From positions 1,054,001 through 1,118,000 of the forward strand of contig NZ_CP102247.1 of assembly GCF_024599655.1 (NCBI RefSeq): DNA of 64,000 bases. The letters are read 5' to 3'. Of this stretch, positions 26,233-35,072 are shown in pieces. A model generated the notes under the pieces. That model was not told the DNA's origin. It did no database searches and saw nothing but the letters and a program-made list of their open reading frames with translations. This stretch comes from Enterobacter asburiae. Its GTDB lineage: Bacteria > Pseudomonadota > Gammaproteobacteria > Enterobacterales > Enterobacteriaceae. The translations under genes were made by a program, and so were the position numbers. The first letter of the stretch is position 1. Each line of letters starts with the position of its first letter.

Positions 26233-27684
26233 TTATGCTTGTGCTGCTTTGCTCTGTACCGGTGCGGTCTGCAGGGCGCGCGCTTTTTCGGCCTCGTCTT
26301 CGACCGGGATATCCTCAAAGCCGAGTATCAGGGTCAGAACAAACGATAGCACCACTGCCAGCCCCATCACGCCGAACACCCATACGATGGTCATCGGGTT
26401 CGCCGGGTCGAAGAATTGCACGCTGGTGAACAGCCCCGGCGCCGCCATCGAGTGGCTGGCAAGTCCGGCCATGCCGGCGACCGCGCCGCAGATAAAGCCG
26501 CTGATCAGGCTCGCAATCAGCGGACGTTTCAGGCGTACCGCCACGCCGTAAAGCGCCGGTTCAGAGATCCCCGCCATGATGGCGGAGGCCGCCGCCGCCA
26601 GCGCCGTCTGGCGCAGCTCCGGGTTTTTGGTTTTCCACGCCACCGCCAGCGACGAGCCGCCGAGCGACAGGTTGGCGCCGATTTCCGACGGCATCACCAT
26701 CCCTTCTTTGCCCGTTTCGGCAATGGTCTGAATGATGGTCGGCGTAAACACGCGGTGCATCCCGGTCATCACCAGCAGCGGCCACAGCGCGCCCATGATG
26801 GCGACGGAGAGCCAGCCCAGATAGCCGTGAATGGTGTAAACCAGCGCGGAGATGGCGCTGCCGATCCAGATCCCCAGCGGGCCAATCAGCACGATGGCGA
26901 GCGGGGCGGCAATCAGCACGATCAGCATCGGCTTGAGGAAGTTTTTGGTTACTGCCGGGGTAATGCGATCCACCCAGCGTTCGATGTACGACAGGCACCA
27001 GGTCATCACCAGCGCCGGGATGACGGTGTAGGTGTATTTCACCGCCGTCACCGGAATAAAGGCAAACTCAACGTGCTCGCCCTGGGCGGCTTTCGCCATC
27101 AGCTCGATAAAGCTCGGGTGGACCAGCACGCCCGCGATGGCGATCGCCAGCGACATGTTGGTTTTGAACTTCACCGCCGCCGAGGCCGCCACCATCAGCG
27201 GCAGGAAGAAGAACGCGCCGTCGCCAATGACCGTCAGGATGGTCAGCGTGGGATCGCCCTTGCCCAACACGCCGGTCATCTCGAGGATCATCGCCAGCAG
27301 CTTGACCATCGAGCCGCCGATGATCGCCGGGATCAGCGGGGACATGGTGCCGATCAGCGCGTCGAGGATCCCCGCGCCAATGCGGCGCAGGGTCAGTTTC
27401 TGCGGGCCTTCCGGTACGGCAGGCTGCAGGCTGGTTGGCAGCAGGCTCACCACTTCGCGGTACGCCTGTGAAACGGTGTTGCCGATGATGACCTGGCACT
27501 GGTTGTCGTTGCGCACCACGCCGAGCACGCCGCTGATGCTTTTCAGGCGCGGGGCGTCGGTAAGGCTCTCGTCTTTCAGAACGAAACGCAGACGCGTCAT
27601 GCAGTGGGTGACGGCGACAATGTTCTCTTTGCCGCCCAGCGCGCTGACAACGTCGTTCGCCAGCGCAGCGTAATTTTTGGCCAT
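26233..27684 (-). CDS. ascF: PTS beta-glucoside transporter AscF, EIIBC component
   Basis: A 483-residue PTS protein. The ATG at 27684 gives MAKNYAALA, as in E. coli; the frame continues upstream through the operator and is not likely translated there. The IIB domain has the phospho-cysteine in VTHCMTRLRF near residue 28, and the IIC domain has about 10 membrane segments with GISEPALYG near 390. It takes up beta-glucosides with phosphorylation and is paired with ascB. Confidence 0.96.
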   Translation of the reverse strand: MAKNYAALANDVVSALGGKENIVAVTHCMTRLRFVLKDESLTDAPRLKSISGVLGVVRNDNQCQVIIGNTVSQAYREVVSLLPTSLQPAVPEGPQKLTLRRIGAGILDALIGTMSPLIPAIIGGSMVKLLAMILEMTGVLGKGDPTLTILTVIGDGAFFFLPLMVAASAAVKFKTNMSLAIAIAGVLVHPSFIELMAKAAQGEHVEFAFIPVTAVKYTYTVIPALVMTWCLSYIERWVDRITPAVTKNFLKPMLIVLIAAPLAIVLIGPLGIWIGSAISALVYTIHGYLGWLSVAIMGALWPLLVMTGMHRVFTPTIIQTIAETGKEGMVMPSEIGANLSLGGSSLAVAWKTKNPELRQTALAAAASAIMAGISEPALYGVAVRLKRPLIASLISGFICGAVAGMAGLASHSMAAPGLFTSVQFFDPANPMTIVWVFGVMGLAVVLSFVLTLILGFEDIPVEDEAEKARALQTAPVQSKAAQA

Positions 27685-27718
27685 CGGATATGATCCTGTT
27701 ATCGTTGTGAGAAATGTA

Positions 27719-27808
27719 GGAAACCGGTTCCACATAATCATTATGAGTTTTTATGAATGAAACAAGATCGCTTTTTGACCATTTTTTCGTTTCGTGATGC
27801 AGATCGCA
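27719..27808 (-). promoter_or_regulatory. ascFB control region: AscG operator, promoter and CRP site
   Basis: On the minus strand a -35 TTGTTT (27765-27760) and -10 AATGAT (27742-27737) are 17 bases apart. GGAAACCGGTTCC at 27719-27731 covers the predicted start and resembles the AscG operator. CGTGATGCAGATCGCA at 27793-27808 is a CRP-type site centred about 70 bases upstream of the start, a usual class I distance. Together these predict repression by AscG and catabolite activation. Confidence 0.65.
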
Positions 27809-27898
27809 ATGAGGTAGCGAAAGCGTGATTTCACCGCTGCGACAATTTTTTCGCAGTGCAGTACACTGCGTTCCATCAGATTCAGACGGATTAACAAC

Positions 27899-28912
27899 AT
27901 GACCACGATGCTGGAAGTGGCGAAGCGGGCAGGCGTTTCGAAAGCGACGGTCTCCCGGGTGCTGTCGGGAAACGGCTACGTCAGCCAGGAGACCAAAGAC
28001 CGGGTGTTTCAGGCCATTGAAGAGAGCGGCTATCGCCCGAATTTGCTGGCGCGCAACCTGGCAACCAAACGTACCCAGACGCTGGGGCTGGTGGTGACCA
28101 ACACCCTTTATCACGGCGTCTACTTTAGCGAACTGCTGTTTCACGCCGCGCGGATGACGGAAGAGAAAGGGCGGCAGCTGATCCTCGCGGACGGCAAGCA
28201 CAGCGCGGATGAAGAGCGCGAGGCGATCCAGTACCTGCTCGATATGCGCTGCGATGCGGTGATCATCTATCCGCGCTTCCTGAGCGTGGAAGAGATGGAT
28301 GAGATCGTCGAGAAGTGCGAGCAGCCCATTATGGTGCTCAACCGCCGCCTGCGGAAAAACAGCAGCCACAGCGTCTGGTCCGATCATAAAGCCTCCAGCC
28401 AGGAGGCGGTATCACAGCTGATTGCGAAAGGGCACCGGGAGATCGCGTTTATCACCGGCTCGCTGGATTCTCCCACCGGGGTTGAGCGTCTCTCCGGCTA
28501 CCGGGACGCGCTGGCGCAGCACGGTATTCCGCTGCGCGAGGGGCTGATTGCGCAGGGGAAGTGGAACCCGGCCAGCGGCGCGGCGGCGGTTTCCGAACTG
28601 CTTGCCCGCGGCGAACGCTTTACGGCGCTGGTGGCGAGTAATGACGACATGGCAATCGGCGCCATGAAGCAGCTGCACGACAGCGGCGTGGCCGCGCCGG
28701 ACGCGGTGTCGGTGATCGGTTTTGACGACGTGGCCATCGCGCCCTACATCGTGCCGTCGCTCTCCAGCGTGCGTATTCCGGTGACGGAGATGATCAAAGA
28801 GACCATCAGCCGCCTGATCTTCATGCTCGACGGCGGAGAGTTTAAATATCAGCAAACATTCTCCGGCGAGCTTATCCTTCGCGACTCGGTTATTGACGGC
28901 CCGCACCGCTGA
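27899..28912 (+). CDS. ascG: LacI-family repressor AscG
   Basis: A 337-residue LacI/GalR protein. The helix-turn-helix EVAKRAGVSKATVSRVLSG is at residues 6-24 and the rest is a periplasmic-binding-like sensor domain with TGSLDSPTGVERLSGYRDAL and ASNDDMAIGAM. It represses ascFB, to which it is divergent. Its stop touches the first FhlA element in front of hydN. Confidence 0.96.
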   Translation: MTTMLEVAKRAGVSKATVSRVLSGNGYVSQETKDRVFQAIEESGYRPNLLARNLATKRTQTLGLVVTNTLYHGVYFSELLFHAARMTEEKGRQLILADGKHSADEEREAIQYLLDMRCDAVIIYPRFLSVEEMDEIVEKCEQPIMVLNRRLRKNSSHSVWSDHKASSQEAVSQLIAKGHREIAFITGSLDSPTGVERLSGYRDALAQHGIPLREGLIAQGKWNPASGAAAVSELLARGERFTALVASNDDMAIGAMKQLHDSGVAAPDAVSVIGFDDVAIAPYIVPSLSSVRIPVTEMIKETISRLIFMLDGGEFKYQQTFSGELILRDSVIDGPHR

Positions 28913-28920
28913 TGTCGACA

Positions 28921-28950
28921 GCTGTCATCGTCATAAGTGACGATGACAGC
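28921..28950 (+). promoter_or_regulatory. Perfect 13-4-13 palindrome with FhlA-like cores upstream of hydN
   Basis: GCTGTCATCGTCA and its exact complement surround TAAG, directly after TGTCGACA at 28914-28921. The TGTC/GACA content matches FhlA activating sites, and the position about 50-75 bases upstream of the -24 element is right. No T run follows, so a terminator role for ascG is less likely. Confidence 0.6.
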
Positions 28951-28995
28951 GCCGCTGCGATGTTTAAACTCATATAAAATCAATAATTTAATTAT

Positions 28996-29011
28996 TGGCA
29001 CGGTTTATGAA
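28996..29011 (+). promoter_or_regulatory. Sigma-54 promoter candidate of hydN-hypF
   Basis: TGGCACG-GTTT-ATGAA. The -24 half is perfect. The -12 half has GA instead of GC, so the promoter is probably weaker than those of hyp and hyc. Confidence 0.6.
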
Positions 29012-29046
29012 TATCTCCGGGCATAACTGTAATGCTGGAGAAGCAG

Positions 29047-29592
29047 ATGAACCGTTTTATTATGGCCGATGCCAGTAAGTGTATTGGTTGCCGTACCTGT
29101 GAAGTGGCGTGCGTGGTTTCCCATCAGGCGGAGCAGGACTGCGCGTCGCTTACCCCTGACACGTTCCTGCCGCGCATCCACGTCATCAAAGGCGTGAATA
29201 TTTCTACCGCCGCCATCTGTCGCCAGTGCGAAGACGCACCCTGTGCGAACGTCTGCCCGAACGGGGCGATTAAACGCGAGAAAGGCTTTGTGCATGTCAT
29301 GCAGGAGCGCTGCATTGGCTGTAAAACCTGCGTGGTCGCCTGCCCGTACGGCGCGATGGAGGTGGTTGTCCGTCCGGTGGTACGCAACAGCGGCATGGGG
29401 CTGAGCGTACGTGCGGACAAAGCCGAAGCCAACAAATGTGACCTGTGCTACCACCGCGACGCCGGCCCGGCCTGCATGGAAGCCTGCCCGACGCACGCGC
29501 TGGTCTGCGTGGATCGCGACAAGCTTGAGCAGATGAGCGCCGAAAAGCGCCGTCGTGCGGCGTTCGACACGTCGTCATCACTGCTGTTCTGA
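29047..29592 (+). CDS. hydN: HydN, ferredoxin-like electron-transfer protein
   Basis: A 181-residue protein with four [4Fe-4S] motifs, related to HycB: CIGCRTCEVACV near residue 12, CRQCEDAPCANVCP near 58, CIGCKTCVVACP near 88, and CDLCYHRDAGPACMEACP near 130. The ATG at 29047 follows GGAGAAGC; an upstream ATG is less well placed. It supports formate dehydrogenase H activity and lies 5 bases before hypF. Confidence 0.94.
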   Translation: MNRFIMADASKCIGCRTCEVACVVSHQAEQDCASLTPDTFLPRIHVIKGVNISTAAICRQCEDAPCANVCPNGAIKREKGFVHVMQERCIGCKTCVVACPYGAMEVVVRPVVRNSGMGLSVRADKAEANKCDLCYHRDAGPACMEACPTHALVCVDRDKLEQMSAEKRRRAAFDTSSSLLF

Positions 29593-29597
29593 ACCGT

Positions 29598-31814
29598 ATG
29601 TGCAGCAACGGTGTCCAGCTGCGCGTGCGCGGCAAGGTGCAGGGCGTGGGGTTTCGTCCCTTCGTCTGGCAGCTGGCGCAGGCGCTTCAGTTGACCGGTG
29701 ACGTCTGCAATGACGGGAAGGGCGTGCTGGTGCGCCTCGCGGGTAATGGGGGGGCCTTTACCGCGAGGCTGCATCAGGACTGCCCACCGCTGGCACGCAT
29801 CGACCACGTTGACACGCAGCCGTTTACCTGGGCGCACCTGCCGGAGGACTTTACCATCCGCCACAGCGCGGGCGGGGCGATGGACACCCAGATTGTCCCC
29901 GATGCCGCGACCTGTCCGGCGTGTCTGGCTGAAATGCGCGACCCCGGCGAGCGCCGTTATCGCTACCCGTTTATCAACTGCACCCACTGCGGGCCGCGGT
30001 TTACCATTATCCGCGCTATGCCCTATGACCGTCCGGCCACGTCGATGGCCACATTTCCCCTCTGCGTGCCGTGCGAAATGGAATACCGTAACCCGGCTGA
30101 CCGCCGCTTTCACGCCCAGCCGGTGGCGTGCCCGGACTGCGGGCCCGCGCTGGAATGGCGTGCGGACGACGTTGTTGCCACCCGCGAAGCGGCTCTGCGT
30201 GCGGCGGTGGATATGCTGAAAAGCGGCGGCATCGTTGCGGTTAAAGGGCTGGGCGGTTTTCACCTCGTCTGCGATGCGCAAAACCCGCAGGCGATACTGA
30301 GACTGCGGTCACGCAAGCAGCGCCCGTCGAAGCCGCTGGCGGTGATGATCCCGGATGTGGATAAGCTGCCTGAGTCGATTCAGACGCTGCTCGGCTCACC
30401 CGCTGCACCCATCGTGCTCACGCCAAAAGCCTGTCTGCCTGACTTCCCTGAGGGTATCGCACCGGGTCTGGATAGCGTGGGCATCATGCTGCCCGCTAAT
30501 CCGCTGCAGCATCTTCTGATGATGGACTGCCGACGACCGCTGGTGATGACCTCCGGCAACCTCAGCGGAAGGCCGCCTGCCATCAGTAATCAACAGGCGC
30601 TGGATGAACTGGGCAACATTGCGGATGGATTCCTGCTGCACAACCGCGACATTCTTCAACGGATGGACGATTCGGTGATGGATCGGGACGGCGCGATGCT
30701 GCGCCGGGCGCGCGGTTTTGTGCCGGATGCCATCACGTTGCCTGTGGGTTTCGAGAATATCCCCGCCATGTTATGCACAGGCGCGGAGATGAAAAACACC
30801 TTCTGCCTGGTGCGTGGCAGCCAGGCGGTGCTGAGCCAGCATTTTGGCGATCTCGGCGACGAGGGTGTCGAAGCGCAGTGGCGCGGCGCGCTCTCGACGA
30901 TGCAGGACATCTACGCCTTCCAGCCGGAGCGCGTGGTGTGCGACGCCCATCCGGGCTACCACATGCAACAATGGGCGCAGGCGCAGGGGCTGCCGGTCGA
31001 AACCGTACTGCACCATCACGCCCACGCGGCGGCGTGCCTGGCGGAGAACGGCTGGCCGCGTGAGGGCGGAGACGTTATCGCCCTGACGCTGGACGGGATC
31101 GGCATGGGCGAGAACGGCGCGCTGTGGGGCGGGGAGTGCCTGCGGGTCAACTATCTCACGTGCGAGCGTCTGGGCGGGCTGCCTGCCGTTGCGCTGCCGG
31201 GGGGCGATCTGGCGGCGCGGCAGCCGTGGCGCAACCTGCTCGCCCACTGCCTGGCGTTTGTCCCTGACTGGCAGCAGTATCCGGAAACGCGCGCGGTACA
31301 GCGCCAGAACTGGCCGCTGCTGGCGACGGCGATCGAGCGCGGCATCAACGCGCCGCGTGCCTCATCCTGTGGTCGCCTGTTTGATGCCGTCGCCTGCGCG
31401 CTCGGTATCGACGCGCAGTCCTGGGAGGGTGAAGCCGCCTGCAGGCTGGAAGCGCTGGCCTCGCGGTGCGCGGGCGTCGACCATCCGGTGACGCTGGACG
31501 CGGATAACCTCGCGCTTTTCTGGCAGCAGTGGCTGGCCTGGCAGGCTGAGCCGTGCGAGCGCGCGTGGGCGTTTCACGACGCGCTGGCTAAGGGGCTGGC
31601 GGAACTCGCCGCGCTCCATGCCCGGCGCTTATCGCTGTCGACAATCAGCCTCAGCGGCGGCGTGTTGCACAACCGTCTGCTGCGCGCGCGCCTGCGTCAT
31701 TATCTTTCTGACTTTACGCTTCTTTTTCCTTCGCGCCTGCCCGCAGGTGACGGAGCGATCTCCTTCGGGCAGGCGGCGATCGCCGCCGCCCGGTTATGTT
31801 CACAAAGGATTTAA
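29598..31814 (+). CDS. hypF: Carbamoyltransferase HypF
   Basis: A 738-residue maturation enzyme (E. coli 750). The acylphosphatase domain is at residues 5-95 (VQGVGFRPFVWQLA). Two zinc pairs follow (CPACLAEM/CTHCGPRF and CVPCEMEY/CPDCGPA), then a YrdC-like domain (SRKQRPSKPLAVM), and a Kae1-like C-terminal domain with VLHHHAHAAA. It makes the carbamoyl group passed to HypE. The nickel transporter ATG is one base after its stop. Confidence 0.97.
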   Translation: MCSNGVQLRVRGKVQGVGFRPFVWQLAQALQLTGDVCNDGKGVLVRLAGNGGAFTARLHQDCPPLARIDHVDTQPFTWAHLPEDFTIRHSAGGAMDTQIVPDAATCPACLAEMRDPGERRYRYPFINCTHCGPRFTIIRAMPYDRPATSMATFPLCVPCEMEYRNPADRRFHAQPVACPDCGPALEWRADDVVATREAALRAAVDMLKSGGIVAVKGLGGFHLVCDAQNPQAILRLRSRKQRPSKPLAVMIPDVDKLPESIQTLLGSPAAPIVLTPKACLPDFPEGIAPGLDSVGIMLPANPLQHLLMMDCRRPLVMTSGNLSGRPPAISNQQALDELGNIADGFLLHNRDILQRMDDSVMDRDGAMLRRARGFVPDAITLPVGFENIPAMLCTGAEMKNTFCLVRGSQAVLSQHFGDLGDEGVEAQWRGALSTMQDIYAFQPERVVCDAHPGYHMQQWAQAQGLPVETVLHHHAHAAACLAENGWPREGGDVIALTLDGIGMGENGALWGGECLRVNYLTCERLGGLPAVALPGGDLAARQPWRNLLAHCLAFVPDWQQYPETRAVQRQNWPLLATAIERGINAPRASSCGRLFDAVACALGIDAQSWEGEAACRLEALASRCAGVDHPVTLDADNLALFWQQWLAWQAEPCERAWAFHDALAKGLAELAALHARRLSLSTISLSGGVLHNRLLRARLRHYLSDFTLLFPSRLPAGDGAISFGQAAIAAARLCSQRI

Positions 31815-31815
31815 A

Positions 31816-32838
31816 ATGTTACGACTCTTACGCAATGAACCTCGCGCCGCGCTTCTGCTGCTGGCTCTGGTAATGGCAAACCTGCTGGCCTGGGGATGGG
31901 CATGGCACGCCTTTAGCGGCAGCACGGCGCTGATGGCCGCCAGCCTGCTGGCGTGGTGCTACGGGCTGCGTCACGCGGTGGACGCCGATCACATCGCGGC
32001 CATTGATACCGTGACGCGTAAGATGATGCAGCAGGGCAAACGCCCGTCCGGCGTGGGGGCGTGGTTCTCGCTGGGGCACTCCACCATCGTGGTGCTGGCC
32101 TCGATTGCCATCGCCGCTACCGCGACGGCGTTTCAGAAAAACATGGAATGGTTCCACGAAACCGGCAGCCTGATTGGCACCGCCGTTTCCGCCACCTTCC
32201 TGCTGGCGATGGCGCTGGTAAACATGGTGATCCTGCGCGGCGTCTGGCGCAGTTTTCAGGCGCTGAAACACGGCAGGCCCGTGCAGGGCGACATCACGCT
32301 GCCTGCGCAGGGCGGCGTCATGAACTGGCTGTTTGGCAAAACCTTCCGCCTGGTGAATAAAAGCTGGCAGATGTACCTGGTCGGTTTCCTGTTTGGCCTC
32401 GGCTTTGATACGGCCACCGAGATTGGCGTGCTGGGGATCTCTGCCGCCAGCGCGTCCAGCGGGATGTCGGTGTGGTCAATCATGATCTTTCCGGCGCTCT
32501 TCGCCAGCGGCATGGCGCTGGTGGATACCCTCGACAACCTGCTGATGGTCGGTGCCTACGGCTGGGCATTTAACAAGCCGCAGCGCAAGCTCTACTACAA
32601 CATGACCATCACCGGCACCTCCGTGGTGGTGGCGCTGTTTATCGGCGGACTGGAAGCGCTGGGCTTGCTGATGGACAAGTTCGCCCTCAGCGGCGGCATC
32701 TGGGATCTGATTGGCGCGGTGAACGACAACCTGGGTAACGCCGGGTTTGTGGTGGTCGGGCTGTTCGTTGCCTGCTGGCTGATCTCGATGGTCAACTACC
32801 GCTGGCGCGGCTACGACGCGCTGGTTGTGCGCTCCTGA
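31816..32838 (+). CDS. HoxN/HupN/NixA-family nickel/cobalt transporter (NiCoT)
   Basis: A 340-residue membrane protein with eight or so hydrophobic segments. The NiCoT signature H-x4-D-H is complete: His53, Asp58 and His59 in GLRHAVDADHIAAIDTVTRK, followed by SLGHSTIVV and GFLFGLGFDTATEIGVLG. The start is set by GGATTTAAA before the ATG at 31816, right behind the hypF stop, so it is almost certainly co-transcribed with hydN-hypF. I infer that it supplies nickel for hydrogenase 3. E. coli K-12 has no such gene here. Confidence 0.93.
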   Translation: MLRLLRNEPRAALLLLALVMANLLAWGWAWHAFSGSTALMAASLLAWCYGLRHAVDADHIAAIDTVTRKMMQQGKRPSGVGAWFSLGHSTIVVLASIAIAATATAFQKNMEWFHETGSLIGTAVSATFLLAMALVNMVILRGVWRSFQALKHGRPVQGDITLPAQGGVMNWLFGKTFRLVNKSWQMYLVGFLFGLGFDTATEIGVLGISAASASSGMSVWSIMIFPALFASGMALVDTLDNLLMVGAYGWAFNKPQRKLYYNMTITGTSVVVALFIGGLEALGLLMDKFALSGGIWDLIGAVNDNLGNAGFVVVGLFVACWLISMVNYRWRGYDALVVRS

Positions 32839-34475
32839 GCCGGCGGCAGCCAGGCGCGGGTAAAATCAAGCCAGCCGCTGGCGGTCAGCACAATGTCCTG
32901 CACGTTTTCCAGGGTGTTAAGACGATAGCGGTAGTGGAACAGCGGCGTGCAGGCACCGCTTTCCAGCAGGTGCTGAAAAAAGGCGGGCAGGTGTTTTCGC
33001 AGGCTTTCTTCGCTTTCGCAATACGCCATCAGCGCCTGCTTCGCTTTTTGCCAGGCGGTCTGCCCCAGCGCGGTGGCCCACGCGGGCTCTTCGGTAAACC
33101 ACTCTGCCAGCGCGAATTCCGCCGCTTCGCCCGCCAGATAATCCCCCAGTAAAATATCCCCCTGCGCCAGCGCGTCGGGGGCATGCCATGCCTCGCGGTC
33201 CTTCCGTTCAATGTTAACGCTACAGCCGCGCTTTTTCAGGCGCGTTTGCAGCATGCTGGCCAGATCGCACAGCCCCGGCGTGTCGTAACAGATCAGAGAA
33301 AGGGCCGCGGGGAGCGCCACGTCGGAGGCATCCGCAAACGCGGGCGTTGTGATGCCGGGCAGGATTTCCGTACGGGTATCGACATCCTCCCGGCGAAGGT
33401 GCTGCTGGTTAATATGCTGAATTTCCTGACGCAGCCAGGCGGCCAGCGGGTGCGGCAGCCCGGCATTCAGCATCAGCCAGGCAAACCCGCCGCTGGTGGA
33501 GGTGACGGACTCCCGGGCATTTTCGCCTTTACCCACGGTGATCCACGCCGATTTTTCCGCCTCGCTGCGGGTTCGCCAGAACTCAATCGCATGCAGCAGC
33601 GGGTGCGCCGCAAAGTACCAGGGCTGACGCTCAAGGCGCAGGTAGTGCGAGTGGTGATGGGCGATAGCAAAGGGACCCGCGCCGATAGTCGGCTGCTGCG
33701 GATGCGGCAGGCGACAGGCGTGATGCGCGAGTCGATGCGCCAGCATGGCATCGGGCGCGTTCAGCGCAATCTCCAGACACCAGGGGGCGACAAGCGACAC
33801 CGTTTGAACGTGCGCGAACCCCGCGCCGCGCGCCGGATCGGCCAGCATCTGCTGCATCGCGCTGAGAACATCTTCATCGCTGATGGCCTGCCCGTTATGC
33901 CAGTGCGCGCCGCTGCGCAGGTAAAAGCGCCAGCGACGTTTGTCGTCATGGGTATCCCAGTGGTGGGCTAAATCCGCTACCGGCTGCGGGTGGCCGGGCG
34001 CGTAGCGCGTCAGCCCCGCGTGAACCGCGCAGATAATATGCTGTTCGGCGCGGCGGCGCTGAAGGGCAGGATGCAGCGAGGTCAGCGGGCGATACCACGG
34101 AATCCGCAGCGTCGGCTGATGCTTAAGCCATTTGCCGCCTAAAAACGGGGTGATGATGTGGTGCAGGCTGGCCGGATCGCCGTCGGCTAGCTGCAGCGCG
34201 CTCTGGTAATCCCCTTTCTCCAGGCAGGCGTGCATCAGCGGCGCGCTCAGCTCGCTGGTGGTGGTCAGGCAGTGCAGGGTGGCACGGTGCCCGCGCCCCG
34301 GCTGCGCGTCCCAGCTTAGCCAGCCGCTTTGTGCGAGCTGGCGCAGCAGGGTGCGCGCATGACGTTCGCTGCAGAGCGCAACCTCCGCGACTTCGGTAAT
34401 GGTGGTGGGCGCAGGCGCTGCGCCGTAGTGCTGATAAAGCCGTTGATACTGACGGATTTTCTGAAGCTGGCGCAT
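32811..34475 (-). CDS. SgrR-like transcriptional regulator with C-terminal solute-binding domain
   Basis: A 554-residue protein. The first 110 residues form a winged helix typical of SgrR (VAEVALCSERHARTLLRQLAQSGWLSWDAQPGRGHRATL). The remainder is a family 5 solute-binding domain (DppA/NikA type), including WRFYLRSGAHWHNGQAISDEDVLSAMQQML. No signal peptide is present, so it acts in the cytoplasm as a ligand-responsive regulator. It is not sgrR itself by position (no sgrS or thi genes). Its 3' end overlaps the NiCoT gene by 28 bases, tail to tail. Confidence 0.85.
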   Translation of the reverse strand: MRQLQKIRQYQRLYQHYGAAPAPTTITEVAEVALCSERHARTLLRQLAQSGWLSWDAQPGRGHRATLHCLTTTSELSAPLMHACLEKGDYQSALQLADGDPASLHHIITPFLGGKWLKHQPTLRIPWYRPLTSLHPALQRRRAEQHIICAVHAGLTRYAPGHPQPVADLAHHWDTHDDKRRWRFYLRSGAHWHNGQAISDEDVLSAMQQMLADPARGAGFAHVQTVSLVAPWCLEIALNAPDAMLAHRLAHHACRLPHPQQPTIGAGPFAIAHHHSHYLRLERQPWYFAAHPLLHAIEFWRTRSEAEKSAWITVGKGENARESVTSTSGGFAWLMLNAGLPHPLAAWLRQEIQHINQQHLRREDVDTRTEILPGITTPAFADASDVALPAALSLICYDTPGLCDLASMLQTRLKKRGCSVNIERKDREAWHAPDALAQGDILLGDYLAGEAAEFALAEWFTEEPAWATALGQTAWQKAKQALMAYCESEESLRKHLPAFFQHLLESGACTPLFHYRYRLNTLENVQDIVLTASGWLDFTRAWLPPAQERTTSAS

Positions 34476-34567
34476 AGCGGCATACCGATGAAAAAGGGAT
34501 GCTGAGAGTGTAGGATTTTTTTGCGGAAGAAAAAGTGCTGGTTTACGTAAAGTGTTCCGGTTTTTAA

Positions 34568-34634
34568 CCCGGCGGCGCTACGCTTGCGCGGGCCTACGGG
34601 CTTTGTAGGCTGGGTAAGCGTAGCGCCACCCGGC
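34568..34634. repeat. REP pair downstream of the 52-codon gene
   Basis: Two inverted REP units (CCCGGCGGCGCTACGCTTG and GGTAAGCGTAGCGCCACCC) separated by GCCTACGGGCTTTGTAGGC. They lie between the 52-codon gene and the start of the SgrR-like gene. Confidence 0.85.
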
Positions 34635-34636
34635 AA

Positions 34637-34795
34637 TTACCGCTCAGGTTCACTGACCGGCATCATCAGCTCACGCAGACGCTCAATGCGCGCCTCCGGG
34701 CTCAAATAAAGCCAGCGAAATAAAATGTGTTCCGCATGCTTCGCTTCTTTGAAATAGCGAGAAAGATAATTGAGTTCTTTATGAAAAGTCGCCAT
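34637..34795 (-). CDS. Small hypothetical protein, 52 residues
   Basis: An open frame ATG (34795) to TAA (34637) preceded by GGAGA 8 bases upstream. The protein starts MATFHKELNYLSRYFKEAKH and continues with AEHILFRWLYLSPEARIERLREL, then MMPVSEPER. It is amphipathic and mostly helical in appearance, with many charged residues and no membrane segment. The good ribosome site and balanced composition support a real gene. I do not recognise a family. Confidence 0.6.
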   Translation of the reverse strand: MATFHKELNYLSRYFKEAKHAEHILFRWLYLSPEARIERLRELMMPVSEPER

Positions 34796-34962
34796 GATTT
34801 GTCTCCGGCTGATTAATACCTTTTCAGACTAAGCCGGATGTGAATAATAAAACAGGGTGATGTTTTTAAGCTGTTCCGCATTTAAGTATTAATGGAAATA
34901 ATAAATAAGGGATTGATAGCGATGATATACCTGCTTTGCATTTATTTGATGAATAGAATGCG

Positions 34963-34990
34963 TAAAAAAAAGCCCCGGGACATCGGGGCG
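34963..34990 (-). terminator. Rho-independent terminator behind norVW
   Basis: On the minus strand the stem GCCCCG / CGGGGC with a 6-base loop is followed by eight T residues. It is the first strong terminator after the norW stop at 35073. Confidence 0.85.
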
Positions 34991-35033
34991 GTGGATAATC
35001 AAATCCAAAGGTTAAGTAAGCGTGGCCGTGCTG

Positions 35034-35063
35034 TAGGCCGGGTAAGCAAAGCGCCACCCGGCA
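35034..35063. repeat. Single REP unit behind norW
   Basis: GTAGGCCGGGTAAGC followed by GCGCCACCCGGC, a standard REP hairpin between the norW stop and the terminator. Confidence 0.8.
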
Positions 35064-35072
35064 AATCGAGGG

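Noticed and set aside
31618..31815. Upstream extension of the NiCoT gene into hypF
   Set aside because: The extra 66 codons overlap the hypF C terminus and read like an off-frame translation. The ATG at 31816 has the better ribosome site and gives the normal family length.
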